From Cyanosarcina radialis HA8281-LM2 (GTDB taxonomy: Bacteria > Cyanobacteriota > Cyanobacteriia > Cyanobacteriales > CCAP-1448): a stretch of 64,000 nt of DNA. The notes below the pieces were generated by a model. It worked only from the letters and a program-made list of their open reading frames with translations. It was not told the origin of the DNA and did not search any database. This document shows positions 45,101 through 52,873 of this stretch, in pieces; position 1 is the stretch's first letter, and the number at the start of each line of letters is the position of its first letter. The translations under genes were made by a program, and so were the position numbers. Location of the stretch: positions 1-64,000 of the forward strand of contig JAHHHA010000001.1 of assembly GCA_019359615.1 (NCBI GenBank). The letters run 5' to 3'.

Positions 45101-47100
45101 GTTGGAAACTCGCTCCTTTATCGCCGCTGGCTTCTCCAACCTCTCTTGCGCCCTATTTGGTATTTGTCGATGAGTGCGGCTTGGGAGAAAGATTGCTCGA
45201 ACGACTCAAACTTAGAGGTGAAGAAGCGATCGCAGTTCGAGTTGGTACGCAGTTTGCCAAGTTGAGTCGCGATTCCTATACGATCGATCCTCTCGAAGCA
45301 GACGACTACAAGGCTTTAGTTAATACCCTGATAGCCCAACAGTTGCAGCCGAAAGCGATCGCTCATTTATGGAACGTCACCCCTGCTGAATCCTCATCCC
45401 CACTCGCCACTCATCACAGCTTGTTATTTCTCGCTCAAGCCTTGGGAAAACTAACTGACGAGCTACAAATTGCAGTTATCTCTAACAACTTACAGGAAGT
45501 AACTGGAGAAGAGTTACTAGACGCACAAAAAGCTACTTTACTGGGATTAGTAACAGTTATTCCCCAAGAATACCCAAATATTAAGTGTAGAAGCATCGAT
45601 CTCGTACTTCCTCAAACTGGAAGTAGAGGAGAAGAGAAAGCGATCGATCGATTGCTGCAAGAGTTACAGGCGACCTCACCCCGTTCGGCAAGCTCAGGGC
45701 AGCGCCCAACCCCTCGCAACCTCACCCCCAGCCCCTCTCCTACGAGGAGAGGGGAGCTAGGAGAGGGGGCCGGTTTCGACTCAGTTATTGCCTACCGAGG
45801 AAATCACCGCTGGGTGCAACACTTTGAACCCGTGCGCTTAGACACAGTTGCTTCACCAACCCCAAAATTAAGGGAACGTGGCGTTTACTTAATTACTGGT
45901 GGATTGGGAGGAATCGGTTTAGTTCTAGCAAAACATCTAGCTCAACAGGTACGAGCCAAATTAGTTTTAATCGGACGTTCTTGGTTTCCAAAAAGAGAAG
46001 AATGGCAACAATGGCTGGCAAATAACAACGATCGAGATGCGATCGCTCGCAAAATTCGCTATATCCAAGAAATTGAATCTTTAGGGGCAGAAGTTCTAGT
46101 TATTTCGACTGATGTTAGTAACATCGAACAAATGCAACAAGCTATCATTCAAGCCCAAAATCATTTCGGTCAATTTAATGGGGTTATTCATGCGGCTGGA
46201 GTGCCTGGAGGTGGTGCAATCCAGCGGAAAACGGCAGAAATGGCGGAAAGCATTCTCGATCCTAAAGTTCGAGGAACGCTGGTTCTGAAGAGAATTTTTC
46301 AAGATGTGCCGCTAGATTTCTTGGTTTTGTGTTCTTCTTTAACGGCGATCGAGGGCGGATTTGGACAGGCAGATTATGCCAGCGCTAATGCTTTTTTAGA
46401 TGCTTTTGCTCGTCAAGAAACTAACAGCAATGGCAGGTTTACTGTATCGATTAACTGGGATACCTGGCAAGAAGTGGGAATGGCAGTAGAGGCGTTAGAA
46501 GATGCTGCTTCTACCGAACAAATTGTAGGTTGGGTTGAACGGAGTGAAACCCAACACCCCGAAAATAGGGTTGAGGGCAAATCGATCCGACACCGCTTCA
46601 TTCAGCAAGGATTATCACCTCAAGAGGGCGTAACGGTATTCAGCCGAATTTTGGGAAGCGGACTTTCTCAAGTTTTGGTATCGAAGCGAGATTTGTCGGA
46701 TCTAAGTCAGCAGAATATGACTTTGAGCCTACCAACAGAAATTACCCCCAAACCTCAATCTCAGCATGGTGACATCCCTCCCCAAAACGAGATTGAAAGC
46801 ACTATCGGTGCTATTTGGCAGGAAATGCTAGGTAGAGAACGAGTCAGTATTCGGGATAACTTTTTCGATTTAGGTGGCGATTCGCTGCTGTTGGTGCAAG
46901 TTCGCAGCAAACTGCACGCAGCCTTAAATTGCGAGATTTCCACCGCTGACTTATTTGAATATCCGACGATCGCTACTTTAGCTGCATATCTCAGTCAAAA
47001 ACAGGCAGGGGAAACCTCTTTCGATCCCATCCGGGAACGAGCAAAACGGCAACAAGAAGCAGAAATGGAACTAATGCAGCAAAGTCGGAGAGGCGTATGA
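42163..47100 (+). CDS. Type I polyketide synthase, KS-AT-KR-ACP
   Basis: A 1,645-residue elongation-type module. KS (about 10-430) has TACSTSLVAV with Cys183, EAHGTGTPLGD and NIGHLDAAAG. AT (about 540-890) has GHSIGEY (Ser666) and SHAFHSPMM; the HAFH form predicts malonyl-CoA. KR (about 1,090-1,450) has GGLGGIG (about 1246), CSS and DYASAN with Tyr1405. ACP has GGDSL with Ser1574. There is no DH, ER or loading domain, so the beta carbon becomes hydroxyl. The last 25 residues (RERAKRQQEAEMELMQQ) resemble a docking helix. Six repeat-derived segments are in frame: KS-AT linker, two in AT, post-AT, inside the KR, and post-KR. The frame stays open. Confidence 0.95.
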   Translation: MTSSEISNSIEGIAIIGMAGRFPGAKNIDEFWENLRDGIESISWFTDEELLAAGINSNALIDENYIKAGANLENIDLFDADFFGFNPQEASRIDPQHRIFLECAWEALEDAGYDSQTYKDKIGVYAGVGWNGYLLFNVAPDRQFLESAIGYQTLLGNDKDFLTTRVSYQLNLKGPSIDVQTACSTSLVAVSMACQSLLAYQCDLALAGGITVSAIPKTGYLYQEGGILSPDGHCRAFDAEAKGTVPGHGAGIVVLKRLEEAIADGDCIHAVIRGAAINNDGAMKVGYTAPSVDGQAEVIAEALALAGIEPETISYIEAHGTGTPLGDPIEIAALTQVFGASTDKQGFCALGSVKTNIGHLDAAAGVAGLIKTVLALKHQLIPPSLHFQQPNPKIDFSHSPFYVNHQLQEWKSNGHPRRAGVSSFGIGGTNAHVVLEEALLGERERGREGERERKYQLLVLSAKTSSALGGATENLVAYLQKHSDRNLADVAYTLQVGRRSFPHRRMVVCRDLEDAIEVLKSQDSQSFTEDGKTPLLAFMFPGQGTQYVGMGKELYRTEPVFQEQIDRCCQLLEPHLGLDLRSLIYPDGDDRKSSSIESPNTALTPPAASLSQAWERGRGEGKRGTEAAEKLKPTAIAQPALFVIEYALAQLWMSWGISPQAAIGHSIGEYVAATLAGVFSLEDALTLVAARGRLMQQIPSGAMLSVALSEEEVRGWLKNPESSPHPALSGTPLPSLGEGKGVRANSTLSIAAINAPNSCVVSGTEEAIALFQEELSSQGISCRRLHTSHAFHSPMMDGILAAFREEVKKIKLHSPSIPFISNLTGTWITAAQATDPNYWAQHLRQTVRFSAGISQLLEDPNRILLEVGPGNTLCTLASKQSSGVALASLRHPQQQQSDVAFLLNTLGKLWLSGVKIDWSGFYAHQRRYRLPLPTYPFERQRYWIEQKATDNGRGAMLCAPTEGGITQEKSDIADWFYVPSWKLAPLSPLASPTSLAPYLVFVDECGLGERLLERLKLRGEEAIAVRVGTQFAKLSRDSYTIDPLEADDYKALVNTLIAQQLQPKAIAHLWNVTPAESSSPLATHHSLLFLAQALGKLTDELQIAVISNNLQEVTGEELLDAQKATLLGLVTVIPQEYPNIKCRSIDLVLPQTGSRGEEKAIDRLLQELQATSPRSASSGQRPTPRNLTPSPSPTRRGELGEGAGFDSVIAYRGNHRWVQHFEPVRLDTVASPTPKLRERGVYLITGGLGGIGLVLAKHLAQQVRAKLVLIGRSWFPKREEWQQWLANNNDRDAIARKIRYIQEIESLGAEVLVISTDVSNIEQMQQAIIQAQNHFGQFNGVIHAAGVPGGGAIQRKTAEMAESILDPKVRGTLVLKRIFQDVPLDFLVLCSSLTAIEGGFGQADYASANAFLDAFARQETNSNGRFTVSINWDTWQEVGMAVEALEDAASTEQIVGWVERSETQHPENRVEGKSIRHRFIQQGLSPQEGVTVFSRILGSGLSQVLVSKRDLSDLSQQNMTLSLPTEITPKPQSQHGDIPPQNEIESTIGAIWQEMLGRERVSIRDNFFDLGGDSLLLVQVRSKLHAALNCEISTADLFEYPTIATLAAYLSQKQAGETSFDPIRERAKRQQEAEMELMQQSRRGV
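43483..43523. repeat. In-frame GAGAGAGG array, KS-AT linker of PKS1
   Basis: Tandem GAGAGGGAGA-type units encode LGERERGREGERERK just after the end of KS. Confidence 0.8.
43966..44030. repeat. In-frame palindromic repeat in PKS1 AT (N-terminal part)
   Basis: The core is CTCTCCCAAGCTTGGGAGAG. It encodes TALTPPAASLSQAWERGRG. Confidence 0.85.
44331..44393. repeat. In-frame palindromic repeat in PKS1 AT (C-terminal part)
   Basis: Encodes PHPALSGTPLPSLGEGKGVRA with the core CTCTCCCAAGCTTGGGAGAG. Another copy occupies the matching place in PKS2 (49416-49479). Confidence 0.88.
45017..45044. repeat. In-frame GTAGGGGCGCAATG palindrome, PKS1 post-AT
   Basis: A near-perfect inverted repeat, GTAGGGGCGCAA with TTGCGCCCCTAC, encodes GRGAMLCAPTE. 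Confidence 0.85.
45672..45771. repeat. In-frame composite repeat inside PKS1 KR region
   Basis: Contains CGTTCGGCAAGCTCAGG and a CTCTCCTACGAGGAGAG palindrome. It inserts about 33 Pro/Ser/Arg-rich residues in the structural half of the KR. Confidence 0.85.
46525..46580. repeat. In-frame GTTGGGTTgaac repeat, PKS1 KR-ACP region
   Basis: GTAGGTTGGGTTGAAC and GTGAAACCCAAC. It encodes VGWVERSETQHPENRVEGK. Confidence 0.85.
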
Positions 47101-47102
47101 CA

Positions 47103-47181
47103 CCAAATCCGGTTCTCATACCATCCATTGCTGCCCTCACCCCCAACCCCTCTCCCAAGGGAGAGGGGAGCCGGAGGCTCC
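47103..47181. repeat. Dispersed repeat between PKS1 and PKS2
   Basis: Nearly identical to 23208-23283 (CCAAATCCGGTTCTCATA to GGAGCCGGAGGCTCC). It begins right after the PKS1 stop. Confidence 0.85.
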
Positions 47182-47317
47182 TTTGCGTTCTAAATCCCAA
47201 ATTTTGACTTATGCAAGAGTTCTACTCCTTAGCACCTGGCGAATGAATGCGCGGCTACACAAACAAAGTCCGCCTGCGGACTAAAGAAAAAAAGTAGGTT
47301 TACAAACCAGATTTGTT

Positions 47318-50300
47318 ATGAGTCAGCAATTGAAGGGTATTGCAATTATTGGGATGGCTGGTAGGTTTCCAGGGGCGAAAAATATCGATCGCTTTTGGCA
47401 AAATCTTCGCGATGGGGTGGAATCGATTTCCGACTTCACCGATGAGGAGTTACTTGCTTGTGGTGTAGATCCAGCCTTATTGAAAGAACCTAACTACGTC
47501 AAAGCTGGGTTTGTTTTAGAAGATATCGAGAAGTTTGACGCTCAATTCTTCGATTGCTCTCCCAGAGAAGCGGAAATCATGGACCCGCAACACCGAATTT
47601 TCCTCGAATGTGCCTGGGAAGCTTTAGAAAATGCCGGATACGACCCCAAAACCGATAATAACCTGACGGGGGTATATGCCGGAGCTAGCATGAGCGACTA
47701 CTTGCTCAACAACCTCAGTTCCCACCGCCAACTCGTCAAGTCTCTAAATTGGCAAATCGGGATGGGCAACGAACAGGAATTTTTGCCGACGCGAGTTTCT
47801 TATAAATTAAACCTCAAAGGTCCGAGTTTGAGCGTCGGGACGGCTTGTTCCACCTCTCTAGTTGCCGTCCATCTAGCATATCGCGCCTTACTGAGTTACG
47901 AATGCGATCTGGCGCTGGCTGGCGGAATTACTGTTCAAGTGCCTCACCGAGAAGGTTATCTTTACGAACCGGGGGGGATACTTTCGCCCGATGGCAAGAC
48001 TCGCGCCTTCGATGCTAACGCCCAAGGAGGTCCCTACGGTAACGGGGTGGGGATTGTCGTCCTCAAACGATTAGCGGATGCAGTTGCCGATCGCGATCGC
48101 ATTTATGCTGTCATTAAGGGTTCTGCCATCAATAACGACGGGGCGACGAAGGTAAGTTATACCGCCCCTAGTGTAGCAGGGCAAGCTGAAGTTATTGCCT
48201 CTGCCCAAGCGATCGCGGGTTTTGAACCGGAGAGTGTCACCTACATTGAAACTCATGGTAGCGGTACGGCTTTAGGCGATCCGATCGAAATTAGGGCTTT
48301 AGAAAAGGTGTTTCGCGCCCGCACTCAGAAATCGAGTTTTTGCGCCATTGGTTCGGTGAAAACTAACGTCAGCCATTTAGATACAGCCGCCGGAGTCGCA
48401 GGATTAATTAAAACGGTTCTGGCGCTAGCAAATCAAGAAATTCCGCCTAGTTTGCACTTCGATCGACCAAATCAAGAAATCGACTTTGCTAACAGTCCTT
48501 TCTACGTCAATACCAAGTTATCTGAGTGGCACAGCAACGGTACGCCCCGTCGTGCTGGAGTGAGTTCCTTTGGCATTGGAGGAACGAACGTACATTTGGC
48601 GTTGGAGGAGAGTGAGGGGAGGGCGAAGAGTGAGGAGAGGAAACACCAATTGTTAGTGCTTTCGGCGAAAACGAGTTCGGCTTTAGAAGTAGCTACGGAG
48701 AATTTAATCGCACATCTGCAACAGCATCCCGATTTAAATCTGGCTGATGTGGCTTACACTTTGCAAGTCGGTCGTCATGCTTTTAACCATAGACGGGTAG
48801 TAGTTTGCCAAGATCTACCAGATGCGATCGCTGCCTTGCAAGATCCTAAACGAGTTTTGACTGGCAACCAGGAAACTAAAGAACGTCCCATCGCCTTCAT
48901 GTTCTCTGGCTTGGGAACTCAGTACGTCAACATGGGGCGAGAACTATACCAATTTGAACCCACATTTCAAGCAGAATTCGATCGCTGTTGCACTTTCCTC
49001 AACCCCCTTTTGGGCATCGATCTCAAGAAAGTAATCTATCCTCCCAACAGCGAGCCAGAGACGAAGGACAAGCAAACGGGAATCGATTTGCGACAAATGC
49101 TGGGGCGCAGTTTGGAACCGCCAGATGCAGCTAGCGAAAAGCTAAATCAAACTTATCTGACTCAACCAGCCATCTTTGTCATCGAGTATGCCTTAGCCAA
49201 GTTGTGGCAATCTTGGGGAATTGAGCCAATAGCTGCGATCGGTTACAGCATAGGGGAATATGTCGCCGCTACGCTAGCGGGAGTCTTGTCTTTAGAAGAT
49301 GCTCTCACCCTAGTCGGTAAAAGAGCGCAAATGATTCAAGACTTGCCAGCGGGGGCAATGCTAGGGGTTCCTTTGTCGGAAGAGGAAGTGAGAGGTTGGT
49401 TGAAGCCTGAATCCAGCCCTCACCCTGCCCTATCGGGCACCCCTCTCCCAAGCTTGGGAGAGGGGACGGGGGTGAGGGCAAACCCCACACTCTCTGTGGC
49501 GGCGATTAATGGTGCGTCGATGTGCGTGGTGGCTGGAACTACAGAGGCGGTGGAGGAGTTGGCAAGTCGTTTGACTGCTGAAGGGATTGCTTGTCGTCAG
49601 TTACAAACTTCTCATGCTTTTCACTCTGACATGATGACAGCGATCGCACCTGCTTTTACGGAGTTAGTCAAAACTGTCAAACTATATCCTCCACAAATTC
49701 CCTATATTTCTAACGTTACGGGGACTTGGATTACACCCGAACAAGCAACAGATCCACACTACTGGACAAAACATCTGTGCCAAACAGTTAGGTTTGCTGA
49801 TGGCTTGCAGGAGTTAGAGCGAAAGTTGAGTCCGATTTTGTTAGAAGTCGGTACGGGACAGACTTTGAGTAGTTTAGCACTGCAATCTTTATCGGGCGAT
49901 CGCACTATTTTACCTTCGCTGCCATATTCTTACGAAAGGCGATCGGATCTGGCTTTCATTCTCAACAGTTTAGGACAACTTTGGTTGGCAGGAGTCAAGA
50001 TCGATTGGGCGAAATTTCACAGCCATAATGTCTGTTATCGCGTTGCCTTACCAACCTACCCGTTTGAACGCCAAAGATACTGGATAGAAGCGAAGTCAGA
50101 AGTCAGGAGTCAGGAGTCAGGAGTAAATAATGATTCTTTAGAGATTTGGCAATCTTTGGTATTAGCAGGTCAAAATCGAGCTAAGGAAGGACTAGCAGGA
50201 TTTGACGAGCAAACTTACGAAGAAAAAAGAGAGCAACTAGATCGTTTGTGTCTTGCCTATATTAACCTTTGTTTTAGACGTTTGGGTACTTTTAATGAGG

Positions 50301-51616
50301 CAGACGATCGCTACACTTGCGAACAGTTATGTCAACAATGTCAGATTATTCCTCGATATTGGGAATTGATCGATCGATGGCTGAATATCTTAGTAGAACA
50401 AGGAGACTTAAAGCAAAACCGAGAACTATTTGCTGATTTATCTACTGTAGCGACAGAGACTATTTCTGAACTTGTCGATCGAGTCAAAATTGCTTATGAA
50501 GACACTTCCCAACAAATAGAACTTCTCCAACTCTATGGCGAGAATCTACCAGCGATCTTGACTGGCAAACAAGAACCTTTAGAGTTGCACGTTTCTACTT
50601 TAGTGAAAGAAGGTGAATTTAGCATTCAAAACTTGCCTTCTAATAACTACTACAACTCGATTTTACGGGAGTGTTTAGCTTCAGTAGTTAAAGCCTTACT
50701 GCCCGAAAAAAGACTCAGAATATTAGAAGTTGGGGCTGGAACTGGAACTGCTACCGCCGAACTGCTGCCGATTTTGCCAGCCGAACAAACCGAATATACC
50801 TTTACTGATGTCGGTAGTTTCTTCTTAAATGCTGCCAAAAAGAAATTTAGCAACTATCCATTTGTGTCGTATCGGTTGCTAGATATCGAAACTCCTTTAT
50901 CTGCTCAAGGTTACGAAGAACAAAGCTTTGATGTCATAGTTGCTTTCAAAGTGCTGCACGTAGCCCGAAATATCACAGAAATCCTCGATCGCGTGCGTTC
51001 TTTACTAGTTCCTGGAGGCTTGTTACTGCTGTGGGAAACCACTCAAGCTACTTTAGAAGCTGAAGTCATCGACGCTTTAATTATGAAACCGATCGAAGAT
51101 GAAACTGGCAAGCGCAATATGGGCAATCCCTTTTTATCGGCGGAAAAATGGCAAGAATCGCTCAAAGATTGCGGATTTGTAAAAGTAGCTGCTTTTTCGG
51201 AATTTAAACCTTTCCGAGAACACGTTATTGCGGCACAGGCAGGAAAGGAAATATTGCAGGCTTTAGAACCTAAGATCGCGGTTTATTCTTCACACGCACG
51301 CCCTAACTTAAAGAATGAATATGTCGCTCCTACTAACGACATCGAACGACGAATTACTGAGATTTTTCAGGAATTATTAGGCATAGAAACAGTAGGGATT
51401 CACGACAGCTTCTTTGCTTTAGGTGGAGATTCTTTAACGGGAACCGTTCTAGTTTCTCAATTACGGAAATGTTTTGAAGTAGAACTGCCAGTTAGAGCTT
51501 TGTTTGAAGCCCCATCTGTAGCTGAGTTGGCTTTGGTTATCGAAGAGATGCTAATCGAGGAATTAGAAGGTTTACCGGAAGAAGAGGTAGATCTTGAAAT
51601 ACAGCAGGTTCGTTAA
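47318..51616 (+). CDS. Type I polyketide synthase, KS-AT-MT-ACP
   Basis: A 1,432-residue module. KS (about 5-430) has Cys177 in TACSTSLVAV, ETHGSGTALGD and NVSHLDTAAG. AT (about 520-880) has SHAFHSDMM but its nucleophile motif is GYSIGEY (Ser about 643), with Tyr for the usual His. After the AT comes a helical stretch and a class I SAM methyltransferase (about 1,100-1,300) with LRILEVGAGTGTATAEL. The ACP has GGDSL with Ser1372. There is no KR or DH, so the beta-keto group is left. Repeat inserts lie in the KS-AT linker, inside AT and after AT. Its position before the FkbH-like cassette suggests it uses hydroxymalonyl-ACP. Confidence 0.93.
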   Translation: MSQQLKGIAIIGMAGRFPGAKNIDRFWQNLRDGVESISDFTDEELLACGVDPALLKEPNYVKAGFVLEDIEKFDAQFFDCSPREAEIMDPQHRIFLECAWEALENAGYDPKTDNNLTGVYAGASMSDYLLNNLSSHRQLVKSLNWQIGMGNEQEFLPTRVSYKLNLKGPSLSVGTACSTSLVAVHLAYRALLSYECDLALAGGITVQVPHREGYLYEPGGILSPDGKTRAFDANAQGGPYGNGVGIVVLKRLADAVADRDRIYAVIKGSAINNDGATKVSYTAPSVAGQAEVIASAQAIAGFEPESVTYIETHGSGTALGDPIEIRALEKVFRARTQKSSFCAIGSVKTNVSHLDTAAGVAGLIKTVLALANQEIPPSLHFDRPNQEIDFANSPFYVNTKLSEWHSNGTPRRAGVSSFGIGGTNVHLALEESEGRAKSEERKHQLLVLSAKTSSALEVATENLIAHLQQHPDLNLADVAYTLQVGRHAFNHRRVVVCQDLPDAIAALQDPKRVLTGNQETKERPIAFMFSGLGTQYVNMGRELYQFEPTFQAEFDRCCTFLNPLLGIDLKKVIYPPNSEPETKDKQTGIDLRQMLGRSLEPPDAASEKLNQTYLTQPAIFVIEYALAKLWQSWGIEPIAAIGYSIGEYVAATLAGVLSLEDALTLVGKRAQMIQDLPAGAMLGVPLSEEEVRGWLKPESSPHPALSGTPLPSLGEGTGVRANPTLSVAAINGASMCVVAGTTEAVEELASRLTAEGIACRQLQTSHAFHSDMMTAIAPAFTELVKTVKLYPPQIPYISNVTGTWITPEQATDPHYWTKHLCQTVRFADGLQELERKLSPILLEVGTGQTLSSLALQSLSGDRTILPSLPYSYERRSDLAFILNSLGQLWLAGVKIDWAKFHSHNVCYRVALPTYPFERQRYWIEAKSEVRSQESGVNNDSLEIWQSLVLAGQNRAKEGLAGFDEQTYEEKREQLDRLCLAYINLCFRRLGTFNEADDRYTCEQLCQQCQIIPRYWELIDRWLNILVEQGDLKQNRELFADLSTVATETISELVDRVKIAYEDTSQQIELLQLYGENLPAILTGKQEPLELHVSTLVKEGEFSIQNLPSNNYYNSILRECLASVVKALLPEKRLRILEVGAGTGTATAELLPILPAEQTEYTFTDVGSFFLNAAKKKFSNYPFVSYRLLDIETPLSAQGYEEQSFDVIVAFKVLHVARNITEILDRVRSLLVPGGLLLLWETTQATLEAEVIDALIMKPIEDETGKRNMGNPFLSAEKWQESLKDCGFVKVAAFSEFKPFREHVIAAQAGKEILQALEPKIAVYSSHARPNLKNEYVAPTNDIERRITEIFQELLGIETVGIHDSFFALGGDSLTGTVLVSQLRKCFEVELPVRALFEAPSVAELALVIEEMLIEELEGLPEEEVDLEIQQVR
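48607..48640. repeat. In-frame GAGGGGAGGGCGAA-type insert, PKS2 KS-AT linker
   Basis: It encodes ESEGRAKSEER at the same linker where PKS1 holds the GAGAGAGG array. Confidence 0.65.
49416..49479. repeat. In-frame palindromic repeat in PKS2 AT
   Basis: Encodes PHPALSGTPLPSLGEGTGVRA with the CTCTCCCAAGCTTGGGAGAG core. It has the same family and site as 44331-44393 in PKS1. Confidence 0.88.
50094..50124. repeat. In-frame AGTCAGG tandem repeat, PKS2 AT-MT linker
   Basis: Tandem AGTCAGG-type units encode SEVRSQESGV. The same unit is found in the NRPS gene (61499-61530). Confidence 0.8.
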
Positions 51617-51646
51617 AATTTTGCTCGACTAGAAGATTTTAATAGA

Positions 51647-51675
51647 ACCACAGATAAACACAGATAAACACAGAT
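51647..51675. repeat. 10-bp tandem repeat ACAGATAAAC
   Basis: The array lies between PKS2 and the FkbK-like gene. The ATG at 51674 is formed inside its last unit (ACAGATG). Confidence 0.8.
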
Positions 51676-52543
51676 GAATGTTATGGAGATTAAGGTAGTT
51701 GGTGTAATTGGAGCGGGTGTTATGGGTGTAGGGTTAGCCCAAAACCTCGCTCAAACAGGTCATAGCGTGATGCTTTTGGATATTTCAGATGAAGTTCTAA
51801 AACGCGCCAAACGAGAGATTAAAAACAATATCCGCTTTCAAGGTTTTTTTCAGAAGGATAAAACCTCAAGCAATCCTGATGAGATTTGCGATCGCATTAA
51901 GTTTTCGACAGATTACCAGGTTTTACGAGAAGCTGAATTTGCGATCGAAAATGTGACTGAAAAATGGCATATTAAAGAGGAGGTTTATAAAACAATAGAT
52001 AGTATTTGCCCTCCAGAATCAGTTTTTGCGGCTAATACTTCTGCGATTTCTATTACTCACATTGCTTCAGTCACTCAGCGCCCAGTTAAAGTCATTGGTA
52101 TGCACTTTATGAACCCAGTACCAATGAAGCCGATGGTAGAAGTAATTCGCGGATATCACACCAGCGAAGAAACTATTGCAACCGCCCAACAACTATTATC
52201 TCAAATGGGCAAAGAATCGATCGTTGTCAACGATTCGCCTGGGTTTGTGTCTAACCGGATATTGATGTTGACGATTAACGAAGCAGTGTTTCTGTTGCAA
52301 GAGAAAGTAGCTGAAGCTGCTGAAGTCGATCGAATTTTTAAAACCTGTTTCGGTCACAAAATGGGACCTTTAGAAACTGCGGATCTAATTGGGTTAGATA
52401 CAATTTTGTTCTCGATCGAAGTCCTTTACGAAAGCTTCAACGACAGTAAGTATAGACCGTGTACTTTACTCAAAAAAATGGTCGATGCGGGATTGTATGG
52501 TCAAAAAAGCGGACAGGGTTTCTACACCTACAATAAAATTTAA
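51674..52543 (+). CDS. 3-hydroxyacyl-CoA dehydrogenase-like, FkbK type
   Basis: The 289 residues have the Rossmann loop VIGAGVMGVGLAQNLAQ, the catalytic HFMNPVPMKPMVEV with its His, and NDSPGFVSNRIL. It is close to 3-hydroxybutyryl-CoA dehydrogenases. In methoxy- and hydroxymalonyl-ACP pathways the FkbK/ZmaG-type member oxidises glyceryl-ACP at its 3-hydroxyl. The neighbours (ACP, acyl-CoA dehydrogenase, FkbH) are the other parts of that pathway, so this role is likely. A second in-frame ATG lies at 51683. The first one is within a tandem repeat. Confidence 0.88.
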   Translation: MNVMEIKVVGVIGAGVMGVGLAQNLAQTGHSVMLLDISDEVLKRAKREIKNNIRFQGFFQKDKTSSNPDEICDRIKFSTDYQVLREAEFAIENVTEKWHIKEEVYKTIDSICPPESVFAANTSAISITHIASVTQRPVKVIGMHFMNPVPMKPMVEVIRGYHTSEETIATAQQLLSQMGKESIVVNDSPGFVSNRILMLTINEAVFLLQEKVAEAAEVDRIFKTCFGHKMGPLETADLIGLDTILFSIEVLYESFNDSKYRPCTLLKKMVDAGLYGQKSGQGFYTYNKI

Positions 52544-52575
52544 CCTCTGGTGCGAACCAATAACCCATCAATTCT

Positions 52576-52604
52576 ATCTGTGTTTATCTGTGTTTATCTG
52601 TGGT
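52576..52604. repeat. 10-bp tandem repeat ATCTGTGTTT before the ACP gene
   Basis: The unit is the reverse complement of that at 51647-51675 and lies 18 bases before the ACP start codon. Confidence 0.8.
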
Positions 52605-52621
52605 CTTTATTCTCTTTCATC

Positions 52622-52873
52622 ATGGAACAAACCAAAACTAAAATCAAACAATTTCTGGCTCAATTTTTCGGCAGCCATCAACTTCAAGATAATGAAGATA
52701 TTTTTGCTCTCGGATTTGTCAATTCCATGTTTGCCATGCAATTAGTTCTATTTATCGAGCAAGAATTTAAGGTGGCGATCGAAAACGAAGATCTCGATTT
52801 TGAAAACTTTAGAACGATCGAGGCGATGTCAAATTTAATAGAACGTAAAATGGCTGTCTTAGCCGGAAAATGA
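52622..52873 (+). CDS. Discrete acyl carrier protein, FkbJ type
   Basis: The 83 residues start MEQTKTKIKQFLAQFFG. They contain DNEDIFALGFVNSMFAMQLV, where Ser35 is the phosphopantetheine site (GFVNS in place of GxDSL), then FKVAIENEDLDFENFRTIEA. It would carry the glyceryl and later hydroxymalonyl group during extender synthesis. A longer upstream frame is repeat-derived, so I use the ATG at 52622. The stop overlaps the next gene (ATGA), indicating coupled translation. Confidence 0.9.
   Translation: MEQTKTKIKQFLAQFFGSHQLQDNEDIFALGFVNSMFAMQLVLFIEQEFKVAIENEDLDFENFRTIEAMSNLIERKMAVLAGK

Noticed and set aside
42163-51616. Trans-AT polyketide system
   Set aside because: Both PKS proteins have complete AT domains with a nucleophile Ser and HAFH motif.
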